Assembly (NCBI GenBank): GCA_020849855.1
Contig: JADZFO010000023.1
Location: 22,491 to 86,490 of the forward strand
DNA: 64,000 bases
Direction: 5' to 3'
DNA from: a bacterium
GTDB taxonomy: Bacteria > 4484-113 > JAFGCY01
Shown here piece by piece: positions 42,818 through 52,375 of this stretch. The notes under the pieces are model-generated. The model saw only the letters and a program-made list of their open reading frames with translations, was not told the origin of the DNA and ran no database searches. The first letter of the stretch is position 1. Every line of letters starts with the position of its first letter. The position numbers and the translations under genes are program-made.

Positions 42818-44020
42818 ATGGCATATCTGCGCGATACACAGGAACTGGAGCGGCTGGAGAGTCTTGGGCTTTCCCCCTGGGCGGTGCGCAGCGCCGGCAG
42901 CGAACGCGAGTATGAAGAAGGCCCGCCGCATGGCCGCACGCACTTCCAGCGTGACTGGCACCGCATCACGCACAGCCGCGCCTTCCGCAAGCTGGAGTAC
43001 AAGACCCAGGTAGTAGTCTTCGGTGACGGTGGCGAGATGGGAGATGTCATCCGCAACCGCCTGACCCACACCCTGGAAGTCAGCCAGATCGCCACCAGCC
43101 TGTCCCGCGCCCTGGGCTTGAATGAAGACCTGGCCAGCGCGATCGCCCTGGCCCATGACCTGGGCCACACGCCCTTCGGGCACAGCGGCGAGGAGATCCT
43201 GCAGAAGCTGGTCAAGAGCTTCAACCACAACGACCACAGCCTTAAGATCGTGCGCCAGCTGGAGCGCCGCTATGCGCAGTTCAGCGGCCTGAACCTGACC
43301 ATTCACACCCTGGCGGGTATCGAAAAGCACGACACGCCTTTCGACAAGACCCATACCAACCGCTTCCAGAGCGGCTGGGGCCCAAGCCTGGAGGCGCAGG
43401 TAGCCAGCCTGGCCGATGAGATCGCCTACCACAGCCATGATGTTGAGGACAGCCTGGTGACGGGCTACCTTAGCCTGCATGACTACGCGAGGGCGGGCAT
43501 CGGCCTCTGGGACGAGGTGTATGGCGGCCTGGAGCGCTACCCTGAAACGGTGCAGCTGGCGCAGCTCACCCGCCGCCTGATCGACATGCAGGTCAGTGAT
43601 GCCCTGGCGGAGACAGCCCGGCGCATGGAGGCAGCACAGATCAGCAGCCTCGAAGATGTCCACAAGGCCGGTACGGTGCTGGTCGGCTTCAGCGAGGACT
43701 TCATGCAGCGGCGCAATGCGCTGCGCAGCTTCCTGTTTGACAACTTCTACAAGAGCTATCGTGTCCTGCGCGGCACCGTCAAGGGCCAGATGATCATCCA
43801 GCGTCTCTTTGAGCATTTCACCACCGAGCTGGACCGCCGCACCCCAGGCTGGTTGCTGCTGCCGCCGGAAGTGCGCGCTGATTATGCCGAAGCGCAGCTC
43901 AAGGGCCAGGACAGCATCGGCCGCGAGCCCACGCGCATCGTCGCCGACTTCATCGCCGGCATGACCGACCGCGAGGCCTACAGCCTCTATGTGCGCCTGT
44001 TTGAGGTTGGGCACAGCTAA
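42818..44020 (+). CDS. dgt: Deoxyguanosinetriphosphate triphosphohydrolase-like HD protein
   Basis: This enzyme type cleaves dNTPs to nucleoside and triphosphate and so affects dNTP pools. The 400-residue protein has the family opening (FQRDWHRITHSRAFRKLEYKTQVV) and the HD-domain metal ligands H84 (NRLTHTLEV) and H113-D114 (ALAHDLGHTPFGHSGE). It also has ADEIAYHSHDVEDSL and a C-terminal helical part ending FIAGMTDREAYSLYVRLF. The length fits the type-2 dGTPase-like subgroup. Its TAA overlaps the ATG of the next gene (TAATG). Confidence 0.93.
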   Translation: MAYLRDTQELERLESLGLSPWAVRSAGSEREYEEGPPHGRTHFQRDWHRITHSRAFRKLEYKTQVVVFGDGGEMGDVIRNRLTHTLEVSQIATSLSRALGLNEDLASAIALAHDLGHTPFGHSGEEILQKLVKSFNHNDHSLKIVRQLERRYAQFSGLNLTIHTLAGIEKHDTPFDKTHTNRFQSGWGPSLEAQVASLADEIAYHSHDVEDSLVTGYLSLHDYARAGIGLWDEVYGGLERYPETVQLAQLTRRLIDMQVSDALAETARRMEAAQISSLEDVHKAGTVLVGFSEDFMQRRNALRSFLFDNFYKSYRVLRGTVKGQMIIQRLFEHFTTELDRRTPGWLLLPPEVRADYAEAQLKGQDSIGREPTRIVADFIAGMTDREAYSLYVRLFEVGHS

Positions 44021-45150
44021 TGCAGTCGCCGGAGCCAGGCATGGCAACGGGCATCAGCCAGGCAGAACAGGCTCCAAAGCTGAGCGCCGCAATAGCAGAA
44101 CAGCTGGGGCGCAGCGTGCCCGGGCTTTCCCTAGCCCTGGTGGATGCAAACGGCCTGCGCTGGCAGGCAGGCTTTGGCCTGGCATCTCTGGATGAGCAGC
44201 GGCCGGTCACCTTGGATACGGCCTTCCTGTGGTTCTCCATGACGAAAATCATGACGGCCACGGCTGTCATGCTGCTGGTGCAGCGCGGCGCAGTTGCCCT
44301 TGACGAGCCGGCCGCCAGGTACTTGCCTGAGCTTGCCAAAGACTATGGTTCCGCCGGAGACACTGCGCTTAGCGTACGCCATCTTCTCAGCCACAAGTCT
44401 GGCTTGACCAACCCGATTCCACTGTCCTGGATAAGTGTGCTGCCCGCTGTCGCGCCTGATTCCAGCAACTTCGCCATGCAGCTGCTGCAGCGCTACTCGC
44501 GGCCACGCTGGCGCCCTGGCAGCCGGACGGAGTATGGCAACCTGAACTACCTTGCACTGGGTGAAATCATCAGCCGCGCGAGCGGGCAGACCTACCAGCG
44601 CTTTGTGCGCAGCGAGCTGCTTGCGCCGCTGGGGATGAGTCGCAGCGATTTTGCTTACAGCACGGCAATGCTGTCCGAGGCAGCAGACGGACATCATCCA
44701 GCGGGCAGCCCGCTGAATCCTCTGCTGCGTCTGATGCTCCCTGCGGGGCTTTGGGGCCACCGTGTCAGCCGCTTCATCAAGCTCAATCGGTTCACCGTCA
44801 ATGGCAGCGCCTATGGCGGGCTGATTGGCCCGGCTGCGGATGCCGCTGCCTTGCTGCGCCTGCACCTATCCGGTGGGAAAGCAGCAGACGGACAACAACT
44901 GCTTGACCCTGATCTGCTCAAAGAGATGCAGCGCATTCATGGCCAAAGCCGGGATATGGAAATCGGACTGGGCTGGTTCCGCTGGCGCCGCGACCTGGGC
45001 AATGGGCCGGCATATCTGGGGCATCAGGGTTCGGGCGCGGGGTTCTTCAACCAGATGCGCATCTATCCCGAGCGCGGCATCGGTATCGTTCTGATGGGGA
45101 ACTCCAGCCACTATCAGCAGCGAAAGATACTCGCGGCGCTATTGGATTGA
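44020..45150 (+). CDS. Serine beta-lactamase-like hydrolase (class C / esterase EstB type)
   Basis: The 376-residue protein has the penicillin-binding fold motifs: S73-x-x-K76 in WFSMTK, the YxN motif in TEYGNLNYLALGEI, and HxG (GHQGSGAG) near residue 330 in place of KTG. This set is typical of the beta-lactamase-related serine hydrolases that act as esterases, peptidases or transpeptidases, not necessarily antibiotic resistance enzymes. No signal peptide is seen, so it is probably cytoplasmic. The ATG at 44020 overlaps the dgt stop; the ATG at 44041 with GGAG 6 nt away is a possible alternative. Confidence 0.87.
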   Translation: MQSPEPGMATGISQAEQAPKLSAAIAEQLGRSVPGLSLALVDANGLRWQAGFGLASLDEQRPVTLDTAFLWFSMTKIMTATAVMLLVQRGAVALDEPAARYLPELAKDYGSAGDTALSVRHLLSHKSGLTNPIPLSWISVLPAVAPDSSNFAMQLLQRYSRPRWRPGSRTEYGNLNYLALGEIISRASGQTYQRFVRSELLAPLGMSRSDFAYSTAMLSEAADGHHPAGSPLNPLLRLMLPAGLWGHRVSRFIKLNRFTVNGSAYGGLIGPAADAAALLRLHLSGGKAADGQQLLDPDLLKEMQRIHGQSRDMEIGLGWFRWRRDLGNGPAYLGHQGSGAGFFNQMRIYPERGIGIVLMGNSSHYQQRKILAALLD

Positions 45151-45287
45151 ACCGCCCAAGCAACAGCGCCACAATTCACTTGAGCAAGAACTCGAAGTGA
45201 AGTGATTCGAAGTCCTTAGGTTTCAAACTGTGCTCAAGCCTGATTCAAGACCGGCAAACAGCTCATAAAGGCGGTTACCCTGCCAAT

Positions 45288-45977
45288 GTGATTACAAATG
45301 GCGGCAGAGTATCTGAGCATAACCCGGTGGCTGCGGTCGCGCCACAGGTATCCCTGGCACTGTGCAGTTCGCAGTCAAAGAACTTCGACGAAGTCCTGGA
45401 ACTGCGCAGCCGTGTGATACGGCGTCACGGTCAGGCAGCCGCAGATCCGGTGGACAGCTATAGCGAGCATTACACCGCGAGGCTGGGGCAAAGGCTGGTC
45501 GGGGCTCTGCGGGTGACGCGCGCCGCCTGCGGGCCGCTGGACTGCGAGCAGCATTATCCAAGGAACTTGACTTGCAACTGGCGCGGCCTGCTGACCTCGG
45601 CTGGCGCCTTTGTGCTGGACTCGCAGGCGCCCAGGGAGCTGCGCATAGCCCGCCGCCTGATCGAGTTCGCCTGGATGGACCAGCTGCCCCGCGGCTCGCG
45701 ACTGGACGTCATTAATGTGCACGAGCGGGCCATCACATACTACGGAATCCTGGGATATGAGCTGCTGGCCGGCAGCTTCTTCATCCATCCGCGCCTTGGG
45801 ACCCCCAGCCATGTGATGCTCTCTCCAAGCAGTCCGGGCACAGCTTCTCCACTGGCGGATCTTTTTGAACTGCTGCCGGATCCTTTTCATCTTTCAGAAC
45901 TGGATCTGGAGCTTGAACCCTGGCGCGAGCGAATCAACAATCCTCCCAAACTGGAGCGGCTGGCAGATGAGTACTGA
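45288..45977 (+). CDS. GNAT-fold acyltransferase-like protein (FeeM / N-acyl amino acid synthase type)
   Basis: The 229-residue protein resembles the GNAT relatives that include FeeM N-acyl amino acid synthases and acyl-homoserine-lactone synthases. An N-terminal region defines arginine-rich entry segments (VLELRSRVIRRHG, DSYSEHYTARLGQRLVGALRV). A strand-helix unit follows (RELRIARRLIEFAWMDQLPRGSRLDVINVHERAITYYGILGYELL) with the family's final GYELL near residue 150. The GTG at 45288 has no ribosome binding site. Its stop is overlapped by the next gene, an ANL-like protein, suggesting that the pair works together on acyl groups. Substrate unknown; the fold call is moderate. Confidence 0.6.
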   Translation: MITNGGRVSEHNPVAAVAPQVSLALCSSQSKNFDEVLELRSRVIRRHGQAAADPVDSYSEHYTARLGQRLVGALRVTRAACGPLDCEQHYPRNLTCNWRGLLTSAGAFVLDSQAPRELRIARRLIEFAWMDQLPRGSRLDVINVHERAITYYGILGYELLAGSFFIHPRLGTPSHVMLSPSSPGTASPLADLFELLPDPFHLSELDLELEPWRERINNPPKLERLADEY

Positions 45978-46887
45978 ACTGAGGGTGCTTAAGGCAGGCT
46001 CAGCGATCTCCTTTCCCGCCGGCAGCTCGGACCTTAACTGCGAACGCTTCCGGGTCATGAGCGGCGGAAGCGACAGGCTGGTCCAGGCTCTGAGCGTCTT
46101 CCCACAGCTGCGCCGGCTGATGACGGCATCCCCGCCGCTCATCCTGGGCTGCTACCCGGCGCCGCTGGGCAGCTTTCCCAGCGCGGTGGTGGTGGACACC
46201 TGCCTGCGACCGGCCAACTTTGTCCGTGGTCTGGCGCTGGCTGCCTCACGCTCGATGACGGCGATTGTGATCAGCCAGCCTCTGATCCTGGCTGACATGC
46301 TGGTGCAGGCCGCGCTGGCGGGGCAGGTCTTCCCGCAGCGCATGCTGCTGGCCAGCGGCGGCTATCCGATGCCAGCCAGCCTGGAGCGTTTTATCCATGG
46401 CCTGCTAAGGCAGCAGGGCTGCAGCGAAGCTGAAATCCTGCATGCCTATGGCGTGGCCGAAGTCGACTTCGGCATTCTAGGCGCGCTGCGCAGGGCGGAT
46501 GGCGGGCTGCCATACCAGCTTCTAGCCCCGGAGATTGAGCTGCGGCTTGCTTCTGGACGGATCGAGCTGCGCCAGGTGGGCGACGCTGCCTGGACGGTGA
46601 CCCAGGACCGGGGTACGTACTGCCCGGATGGACTGCACATAGACTGCGATCCTGCCCGTGTCCATCCCGTGGTGCTTGCGGAGCTGGAGACCTGGGGCAG
46701 CCGGCGCTGGTGGCGCTGCACAGGCCGGATACGGCAGCTTCAGGGGCAGGTCTTCAAGCAGCTGCGGAAGGGCCTGCAACCGGCTGCATCGACCGAGCTG
46801 GGTTACCACGCTTTCTTTGAGCGATTTGGCGGCTGTTTTCTGGACAAGCCGGACTGGACCACACACGACCAGGAACAAGCGGCCTGA
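45967..46887 (+). CDS. ANL (adenylate-forming)-superfamily-like protein, N-terminally short
   Basis: The 306-residue protein shows late ANL motifs: a glycine turn before a helix (LLASGGYPMPASLERFIHGLL), HAYGVAEVDFG in the place of the YGxTE adenine-binding motif, and CTGRIRQLQGQVFKQLRKG resembling the A8 hinge GR-x(4)-K-x-x-G. The N-terminal SGTTG phosphate loop of complete acyl-CoA ligases is not visible. It may therefore be a reduced acyl-transfer or acyl-protein synthetase (LuxE/phenylacetate-CoA ligase-like) component, or a catalytically dead relative. Its ATG lies inside the preceding acyltransferase gene (11-nt overlap). No other assignment comes to mind; confidence is limited. Confidence 0.5.
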   Translation: MSTELRVLKAGSAISFPAGSSDLNCERFRVMSGGSDRLVQALSVFPQLRRLMTASPPLILGCYPAPLGSFPSAVVVDTCLRPANFVRGLALAASRSMTAIVISQPLILADMLVQAALAGQVFPQRMLLASGGYPMPASLERFIHGLLRQQGCSEAEILHAYGVAEVDFGILGALRRADGGLPYQLLAPEIELRLASGRIELRQVGDAAWTVTQDRGTYCPDGLHIDCDPARVHPVVLAELETWGSRRWWRCTGRIRQLQGQVFKQLRKGLQPAASTELGYHAFFERFGGCFLDKPDWTTHDQEQAA

Positions 46888-47085
46888 AGGGATCTGTATG
46901 GATCCGCATTCCTGCACGGCATGCAGTCTGGAAGTCAGGCACGCTGACAGAAACAGCAGGGTTAATGTAATGGAGACTGGTTTACTTTTGGCAATACCGT
47001 TCTTATGTTCAAATTTTCACCTCCGCAGTGACGATAGCTAACTTAGCAGCACAGGGCAGCGCTATGTGCGAGCGGAGCTATCGGC

Positions 47086-49839
47086 ATGCCAACTCGTGAC
47101 TATGAGACTTTTGTTGCTGAAGAGGGGATTCAGGGCGGCGTAGAGCCCTCCAAGGGACCTTCGGACGGAATTGAGCTGCTTTTGCATTCCAGGGAGCAGC
47201 CCTTTTGCGCGGTCTGGGACATGGAGCTGCTGCAATGCAATCCTGCATTCGTTGCGCTCCTTGGCTACCAGTCTGAGGAGGAAGTCCTCGGCCGCAGCTT
47301 TTTAGACTTCGTGCCTGAAGAGGAGTGGCCTGGATTTCTGGAGCGGCAACGGCGCCGCAGCCAGGGCGTTGCTGTTGAATCGCGGTACCACTCGCGCATG
47401 CTGCGCAGCGATGGCGGTGTCGTATGGGCCGAGCTGATCACGCAGCTTGGACAGTTCCAGGGCCAGCCTGCAGTGTTCTGCTGGCTGCACGACATTACCG
47501 AACACCGCAATACTCAGGATGCACTGGCGGAGTCACTGGGCATGTTCCAGGCCATACTGGAATCAACAGCCGAGGGAGTGCTGGTGGTGGACCTGAACGC
47601 CCGCATCAGGGCATTCAACCAGCGCTTTGCCCAGATGTGGTCCATCCCTGCTGATCTAATGGAGTGCCAGGACGACCGGGCGGTGGTCGCGTGGGTACTG
47701 GATCAGATTGAGGATTCAGAAGCCTTTGCAGCGCGCGTTGAGGAGTTGTACCGGCAGCCAGAGGAAAGCAGCACGGACCTGGTCAGGCTGAAGGATGGCC
47801 GGGCCATTGAGCGCTACACGCAGGCCCAGTGGTATGAGGGCCGCCCCGTGGGCCGGGTGTGGAGCTTCCGCGATATCACCGAAAGGCTGGAAAACGAGCG
47901 TCAGCTGCGTGAGATCAGGCAGGTGCTGGAGGAAAGCCAGGCCACGGGGGGAGTCTGCTCATGGGCGGCGGACCTCAGGACCGGCAGGGCATTCTGGTCG
48001 CACAACGCTTACACGATGTATGGCCTGGACGCTGAAAAGACTGAGCCAGGCTTTGAAGTCTTCCAGGCCGCCTTGCATCCAGACGACCGTGACAGGGTGC
48101 TGGGTTTGATCCACAGTGCCCTGGAGAAGAAGCAGGGCCACCAGGCCGAGTACCGCATAGTGCGGCCGGACGGCAGCATACGGTGGATTACCACCAGCAG
48201 CCGCATCGAGAGGGATGCTCAGGGCCAGGCTGTCCGGCAGGTGGGGCTGGATGTGGACATCACCGAACGCAAGGCTGCAGAGCAGCAGCTGGCCCACAGC
48301 ATTTCCCTGCTGCGCTCGACAATCGAATCCAGTACCGACGGCATTGCTGTCATTGATCACCGCGGCTTCGTTGAGGTGTTCAACCGGCGCTTCCTGGAGC
48401 TATGGGGAGTGGATGACGAGTTCATGGCCATCCCGGACAGGGAGCTCAGGACTCGCAGGCTCAGCGAAAAACTCCGCGATCCTTCGGCTTTCCTGGGCCT
48501 GATTGAAAGCCTGGACGGCGAGGACTACGCGGAGACCATAGACGTACTTGAGCTCAAGGACGGAAGGGTCTTCGAGCGCCACTCGCGGCCGCAGCTGATC
48601 GACGGCAAAGCGGCCGGCCGGGTCTGGAACATCCGCGACATCACCAGCCGCAGGCAGAATGAGGAAGAGCGACGCAAACTGACGGCCCAGCTCAACCAGG
48701 CGCAGAAGATGGAGGCCATTGGCACTCTGGCCGGAGGCATTGCCCACGACTTCAACAACATCCTCTTCGCGATCATGGGCTATGCCGAGATGGTCATGCA
48801 GTCACTCCCAGACAGTTCCTCGGCCAGGCAGGACCAGCATGAAGTGCTGACGGCCGCGCGGCGCGCCGCAGAGCTGGTTCAGCACATTCTGACCTTCAGC
48901 CGCCAGAGCGTTGCCGAAGCTGTCCCGGTGCAGGTCGGCATGGTGGTCAGGGAGGTCATGCGCCTGCTGCGGGCTACTCTCCCAAGCAACATCATCATCA
49001 ACACGCGCATCGATGACGAAAAAGCCACTGTGCTGGCCGACCCGATGCAGCTGCACCAGGTGCTGATGAACCTGTGCGCGAATGCCGGGCATGTCATGCA
49101 GGAACAGGGAGGCTTGCTGGAAATCGGCCTGCGCCGCTTTGCGGTCAGCCCGGACGGACTTGAAGCCCGACGCGGACTGCGGCCCGGGCCCTACCTGGTC
49201 CTGAGCGTCAAAGACACCGGGGCCGGCATCCCGCCGGATGTCATTGACCGCATCTTCGATCCCTTCTTCACTACAAAGGAAGTCGGCACTGGTACTGGAC
49301 TTGGCCTCTCGACTGTCCACGGCATCGTGGCTTCTCTGGGCGGGGACATCACTGTCTATACGGAACTGGGACGTGGCACGGTCTTCAACGTCTTCCTGCC
49401 ATCCTCTGACATGCAGCACTCGCAGGCGGAAAGCAGCGCCCAGGCTCTGCCTCGCGGACGCGAGAACCTCCTTTATGTCGACGATGAGGCCACACTGGCC
49501 CGCCTGGGCCACGACATGCTCGGGCGACTGGGCTACCAGGTGCATTCATACAGTGACAGTACGGCAGCCTGGGAGGAGTTTCGCCGCAACCCGGTGTTCT
49601 ATGACCTGGTGATCACGGACCAGACCATGCCCGGTTTGACCGGCCGGGATCTGGCGCGCCGGGTGATGAAGCTGCGGCCAGGCATTCCGGTGATCCTCTG
49701 CACGGGCTTCAGTCACGTAATGTCCGAGCAAATGGCGCAGGAACTTGGCCTGGCGGATTATCTGCTCAAGCCAATCAGCCGTGAGGACCTGGCCCGGGCT
49801 GTCAGGAAGGCGCTGGATCTGAACGCGGGGACCTATTAG
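47086..49839 (+). CDS. PAS-domain hybrid sensor histidine kinase with receiver domain
   Basis: The 917-residue protein has four PAS-type sensor domains (about residues 40-150, 160-285, 290-410 and 415-535). It continues with the dimerisation helix (GGIAHDFNNILFAIMGYAEM, phospho-acceptor H554) and an HATPase domain (N box NLCANAGHVMQ, G boxes DTGAGIPPDVIDRIFDPFFTTKEVGTG). A receiver domain ends the protein (YVDDEATLARL, D845 in LVITDQTMPG, K in YLLKPIS). No transmembrane segment is seen, so it is a cytoplasmic sensor. A 198-nt gap separates it from the acyltransferase/ANL pair on the same strand. No output regulator gene adjoins it. Confidence 0.92.
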   Translation: MPTRDYETFVAEEGIQGGVEPSKGPSDGIELLLHSREQPFCAVWDMELLQCNPAFVALLGYQSEEEVLGRSFLDFVPEEEWPGFLERQRRRSQGVAVESRYHSRMLRSDGGVVWAELITQLGQFQGQPAVFCWLHDITEHRNTQDALAESLGMFQAILESTAEGVLVVDLNARIRAFNQRFAQMWSIPADLMECQDDRAVVAWVLDQIEDSEAFAARVEELYRQPEESSTDLVRLKDGRAIERYTQAQWYEGRPVGRVWSFRDITERLENERQLREIRQVLEESQATGGVCSWAADLRTGRAFWSHNAYTMYGLDAEKTEPGFEVFQAALHPDDRDRVLGLIHSALEKKQGHQAEYRIVRPDGSIRWITTSSRIERDAQGQAVRQVGLDVDITERKAAEQQLAHSISLLRSTIESSTDGIAVIDHRGFVEVFNRRFLELWGVDDEFMAIPDRELRTRRLSEKLRDPSAFLGLIESLDGEDYAETIDVLELKDGRVFERHSRPQLIDGKAAGRVWNIRDITSRRQNEEERRKLTAQLNQAQKMEAIGTLAGGIAHDFNNILFAIMGYAEMVMQSLPDSSSARQDQHEVLTAARRAAELVQHILTFSRQSVAEAVPVQVGMVVREVMRLLRATLPSNIIINTRIDDEKATVLADPMQLHQVLMNLCANAGHVMQEQGGLLEIGLRRFAVSPDGLEARRGLRPGPYLVLSVKDTGAGIPPDVIDRIFDPFFTTKEVGTGTGLGLSTVHGIVASLGGDITVYTELGRGTVFNVFLPSSDMQHSQAESSAQALPRGRENLLYVDDEATLARLGHDMLGRLGYQVHSYSDSTAAWEEFRRNPVFYDLVITDQTMPGLTGRDLARRVMKLRPGIPVILCTGFSHVMSEQMAQELGLADYLLKPISREDLARAVRKALDLNAGTY

Positions 49840-49841
49840 CG

Positions 49842-52316
49842 CTAGGGGGCCTGCCCGAGCTCGCCAAGCCGTGACTGTGCTGCCTCGCTTTCCTTCAGCA
49901 GGCCCAGTTTCGGCGCCTCCTGTATGACATGCCGCAGCATTTCCAGCTCGGCGGCAGCGTCGCCCTCGGCCCGGTAGATCTGCGCCAGCAGCCAGCTTAC
50001 CTGTACGCCGACTGAAGTGCTGCGGTCAGTCCCGGCAGAGCCGCCTTCTATCAGTCCGCGCGCACCCTTTACATCGCCGCTCTTGAAGAGCAGCTCGGCC
50101 AGGAAGAGGTAGTCCTTGGGCTCGCTGCGGAACTCCAGCGCCCGCCGAGCGCAGTAGATAGCGCCGGGATAGTCGCCGATGCCGGCCTTGCGGCGCATGG
50201 GCACAAGCCAGCGCAGCAGCTCCACATATTTCTCACGCTCCGGAGTCAGGACGCACTCGCGGTAGCTGCTGTCCTCGCTGTCTGAGACGGCGATCTCTCC
50301 GCGTTCTACATAGCTGTCCCACAGCGGGCCGAGGAGCTCGCTCTGATCCGCAAACATGCCGCGCAGCTCCGTATGGCTTACGGCAGTGCCGTACTCGCCG
50401 GCAGCATAAAAGCGGCCCAGGGGACCATCAAGGCCATAGGGGAGGCGCTGGTCCGCAGTGAGCAGGAAGCCGGCGGAGTTGTGATAGATCGCGCCGGAGT
50501 CATCGAGGCTGTCGCGGCGCTCCAGGCTCAGGGGCATGGCGTGGCTCAGGGCGAAGTTGATCATGTAACGGCGGTAGCCGACGGGGTCGCCCTGGCCTTC
50601 GGCCTGTCCGCCGGGGCCATAGTAGTGCTCGAGGAACTTGGAGGAGGCATAGTTGGCCATGCCTTCCATGAACCAGCGCGGGCCGGAGAAGCCGTGCCCC
50701 CACCACAGGTGAGCCAGCTCATGGGCCATTACCGGCAGCGCCTGGCTGCCGCCGCCATAGCTCTCCTCGCCGCCGAGGATGAACACCAGGCCGGCGTCCT
50801 CAAAGGCCTGGACGCCGCTCTCCCCCGGCACCAGAAAGACTGTCTGTTCGGCGATCGGCATGCGATCGTCGGCGATGCCGTTGTTCATTGTGCGCGGGCC
50901 CCAGGCCTGCTGGAAGTAGCTCAGGACCGGGCCGATAGCCTTGACCGAGCCCATTTCAGGAACTGCATCGATCAGGTCCGCGGGGGCAAAGACCGTCAGC
51001 CTGCCCCAGGGGTCGCTGATCTCGCGGCTCGGGAACTGGGTTGCAACCACCATGCAGTTGCGGGTCGAAGCGTCCCACTCCCAGCTCTGCGCCGGCGTGC
51101 CGCCAACGTAGGACTGCTGACGCTGGGCATTGCTGCTGATATAGGTCCAGCCCGGGCGGGTCTCAAGGGTGATGCGGATATCGACGGGGCTGTCTTCGCC
51201 AGGCCAGAGCGCGGTTGTGTCGAAGCGGTAGACGCCGGCGTAGCCGACAGCGGAGTAACTGGCTGGCACATCGCACTCACCCTGCAGGGCCAGGGTGTAG
51301 GTCTGGCCGGCGGCAAAACTGCCTTCCAGTCGCAGTACCCAGTCGGATATGCCAGCGCCGCCGCGACTCAGCTTGAGCGCAGCGCCAGACTGCTCACCCT
51401 GCTTCATCAGGAAGGCCTGGGGCAGGCCCAGCCATGGGCAGCTGAGGACATGGATAGCGTCCCCGGGCTTCCGCAGCTCGAAGTCGGCCATGATCCAGTA
51501 CTTAAGGTGGCCGGCACTCTGGCCAGCGGCGAGCACTTCGGGGCTGGCTTCCTCGAAGGCGTAGTCATATGAGATGCGCTGAAAGCGCATTGCAGGGTCA
51601 GCCTCGCCCTCTTCCGGCGCCCAGGGCCGCTGATACATGACCGAGCCCCGGTAGTAGTCGTCAATGCTGATCTCTGCGCCGTCGGCGCTGACATGCAGGT
51701 CGTAGCGCACGGCGCTCTTTTCCCAGGCGGGCTGGGTCCAGAAGGCCAGGTAAGTCTCCAGGCCCCGCGGGTCGCGCGGCAACATGCTGCTGTGGTCCAG
51801 CCAGGTATCGCTGTAACACTGAATATATGCCTCTTCGAGACTGGACTGTGTCTGGGGGTCAAGCTGCTCCCAGCTCAGTTTCGCGCCGGGTGCAGCAGTT
51901 CCGGACAGGCGCTGGGCGCTGCCCTCGGCAGCTCGCAGGTAAAGCGCCCCGGCATCGAAGACCTGCGGGCCGGAGGCCTGCGGGTTCAGGGCGGCAAACT
52001 GCGCAAACAGGTCCAGAACGGCCGGGCCATCCGGCAAGGCTGACAGGTCGACACTCAGCCCGGGGCCAAAAGCAATCAGTTCCTGCTCGGCTCCATGCCC
52101 TTCAAAGACACCCAGGATGCCGCTGCAAACCAGCTGTATCCCGCCCTGCAGACTCAATGTCAGTGAGTCTGTCTGCCTGTAGAAGGATGCAGTGTGCAGG
52201 CGGGAAAGCGGGTCACTCTGCTCCGCGGCAAGTGCGTCAGCCTGCCGGGACAGGAAGAGCGCAGTTATGAACATGGTGGCGAGCAGGGTGCTGGAGATGC
52301 GGTGCTGAATGGACAT
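49842..52316 (-). CDS. Secreted gluzincin (M1/MA-like) metallopeptidase with C-terminal helical repeats
   Basis: The 824-residue protein has a signal peptide (cleavage near ADALA-AE). A large N-terminal beta-rich part is followed by a zinc peptidase core: HELAH at 532-536, then E551 in WFMEGMANY. The spacing HExxH-x14-E is shorter than the x18 of standard M1 aminopeptidases and nearer to the peptidase-MA group. The last 150 residues look like TPR-type helices (YPGAIYCARRALEFRSEPKDYLFLAELLFKSGDVKGA). No Shine-Dalgarno sequence is present; TAGAAT ends 6 nt before the ATG. It is divergent from the DUF1569 gene. Confidence 0.82.
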   Translation of the reverse strand: MSIQHRISSTLLATMFITALFLSRQADALAAEQSDPLSRLHTASFYRQTDSLTLSLQGGIQLVCSGILGVFEGHGAEQELIAFGPGLSVDLSALPDGPAVLDLFAQFAALNPQASGPQVFDAGALYLRAAEGSAQRLSGTAAPGAKLSWEQLDPQTQSSLEEAYIQCYSDTWLDHSSMLPRDPRGLETYLAFWTQPAWEKSAVRYDLHVSADGAEISIDDYYRGSVMYQRPWAPEEGEADPAMRFQRISYDYAFEEASPEVLAAGQSAGHLKYWIMADFELRKPGDAIHVLSCPWLGLPQAFLMKQGEQSGAALKLSRGGAGISDWVLRLEGSFAAGQTYTLALQGECDVPASYSAVGYAGVYRFDTTALWPGEDSPVDIRITLETRPGWTYISSNAQRQQSYVGGTPAQSWEWDASTRNCMVVATQFPSREISDPWGRLTVFAPADLIDAVPEMGSVKAIGPVLSYFQQAWGPRTMNNGIADDRMPIAEQTVFLVPGESGVQAFEDAGLVFILGGEESYGGGSQALPVMAHELAHLWWGHGFSGPRWFMEGMANYASSKFLEHYYGPGGQAEGQGDPVGYRRYMINFALSHAMPLSLERRDSLDDSGAIYHNSAGFLLTADQRLPYGLDGPLGRFYAAGEYGTAVSHTELRGMFADQSELLGPLWDSYVERGEIAVSDSEDSSYRECVLTPEREKYVELLRWLVPMRRKAGIGDYPGAIYCARRALEFRSEPKDYLFLAELLFKSGDVKGARGLIEGGSAGTDRSTSVGVQVSWLLAQIYRAEGDAAAELEMLRHVIQEAPKLGLLKESEAAQSRLGELGQAP

Positions 52317-52322
52317 GCGCAG

Positions 52323-52328
52323 ATTCTA
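52323..52328 (-). promoter_or_regulatory. -10 element placed for a leaderless start
   Basis: On the minus strand TAGAAT, 6 nt, ATG (52316). Confidence 0.45.
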
Positions 52329-52361
52329 GCTCGGATCGCAGCTGTCGCAATTGGCATGACG

Positions 52362-52367
52362 TATCCT
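52362..52367 (+). promoter_or_regulatory. -10 element placed for a leaderless start
   Basis: TATCCT ends 8 nt before the ATG at 52376 (5 nt before the GTG at 52373). Confidence 0.35.
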
Positions 52368-52375
52368 GAGCAGTG

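Noticed and set aside
46898-47041. 47-codon frame between the ANL-like gene and the sensor kinase
   Set aside because: The ATG has only a weak AGGGA upstream, and the translation has no recognisable feature; it may be leader sequence of the kinase mRNA.
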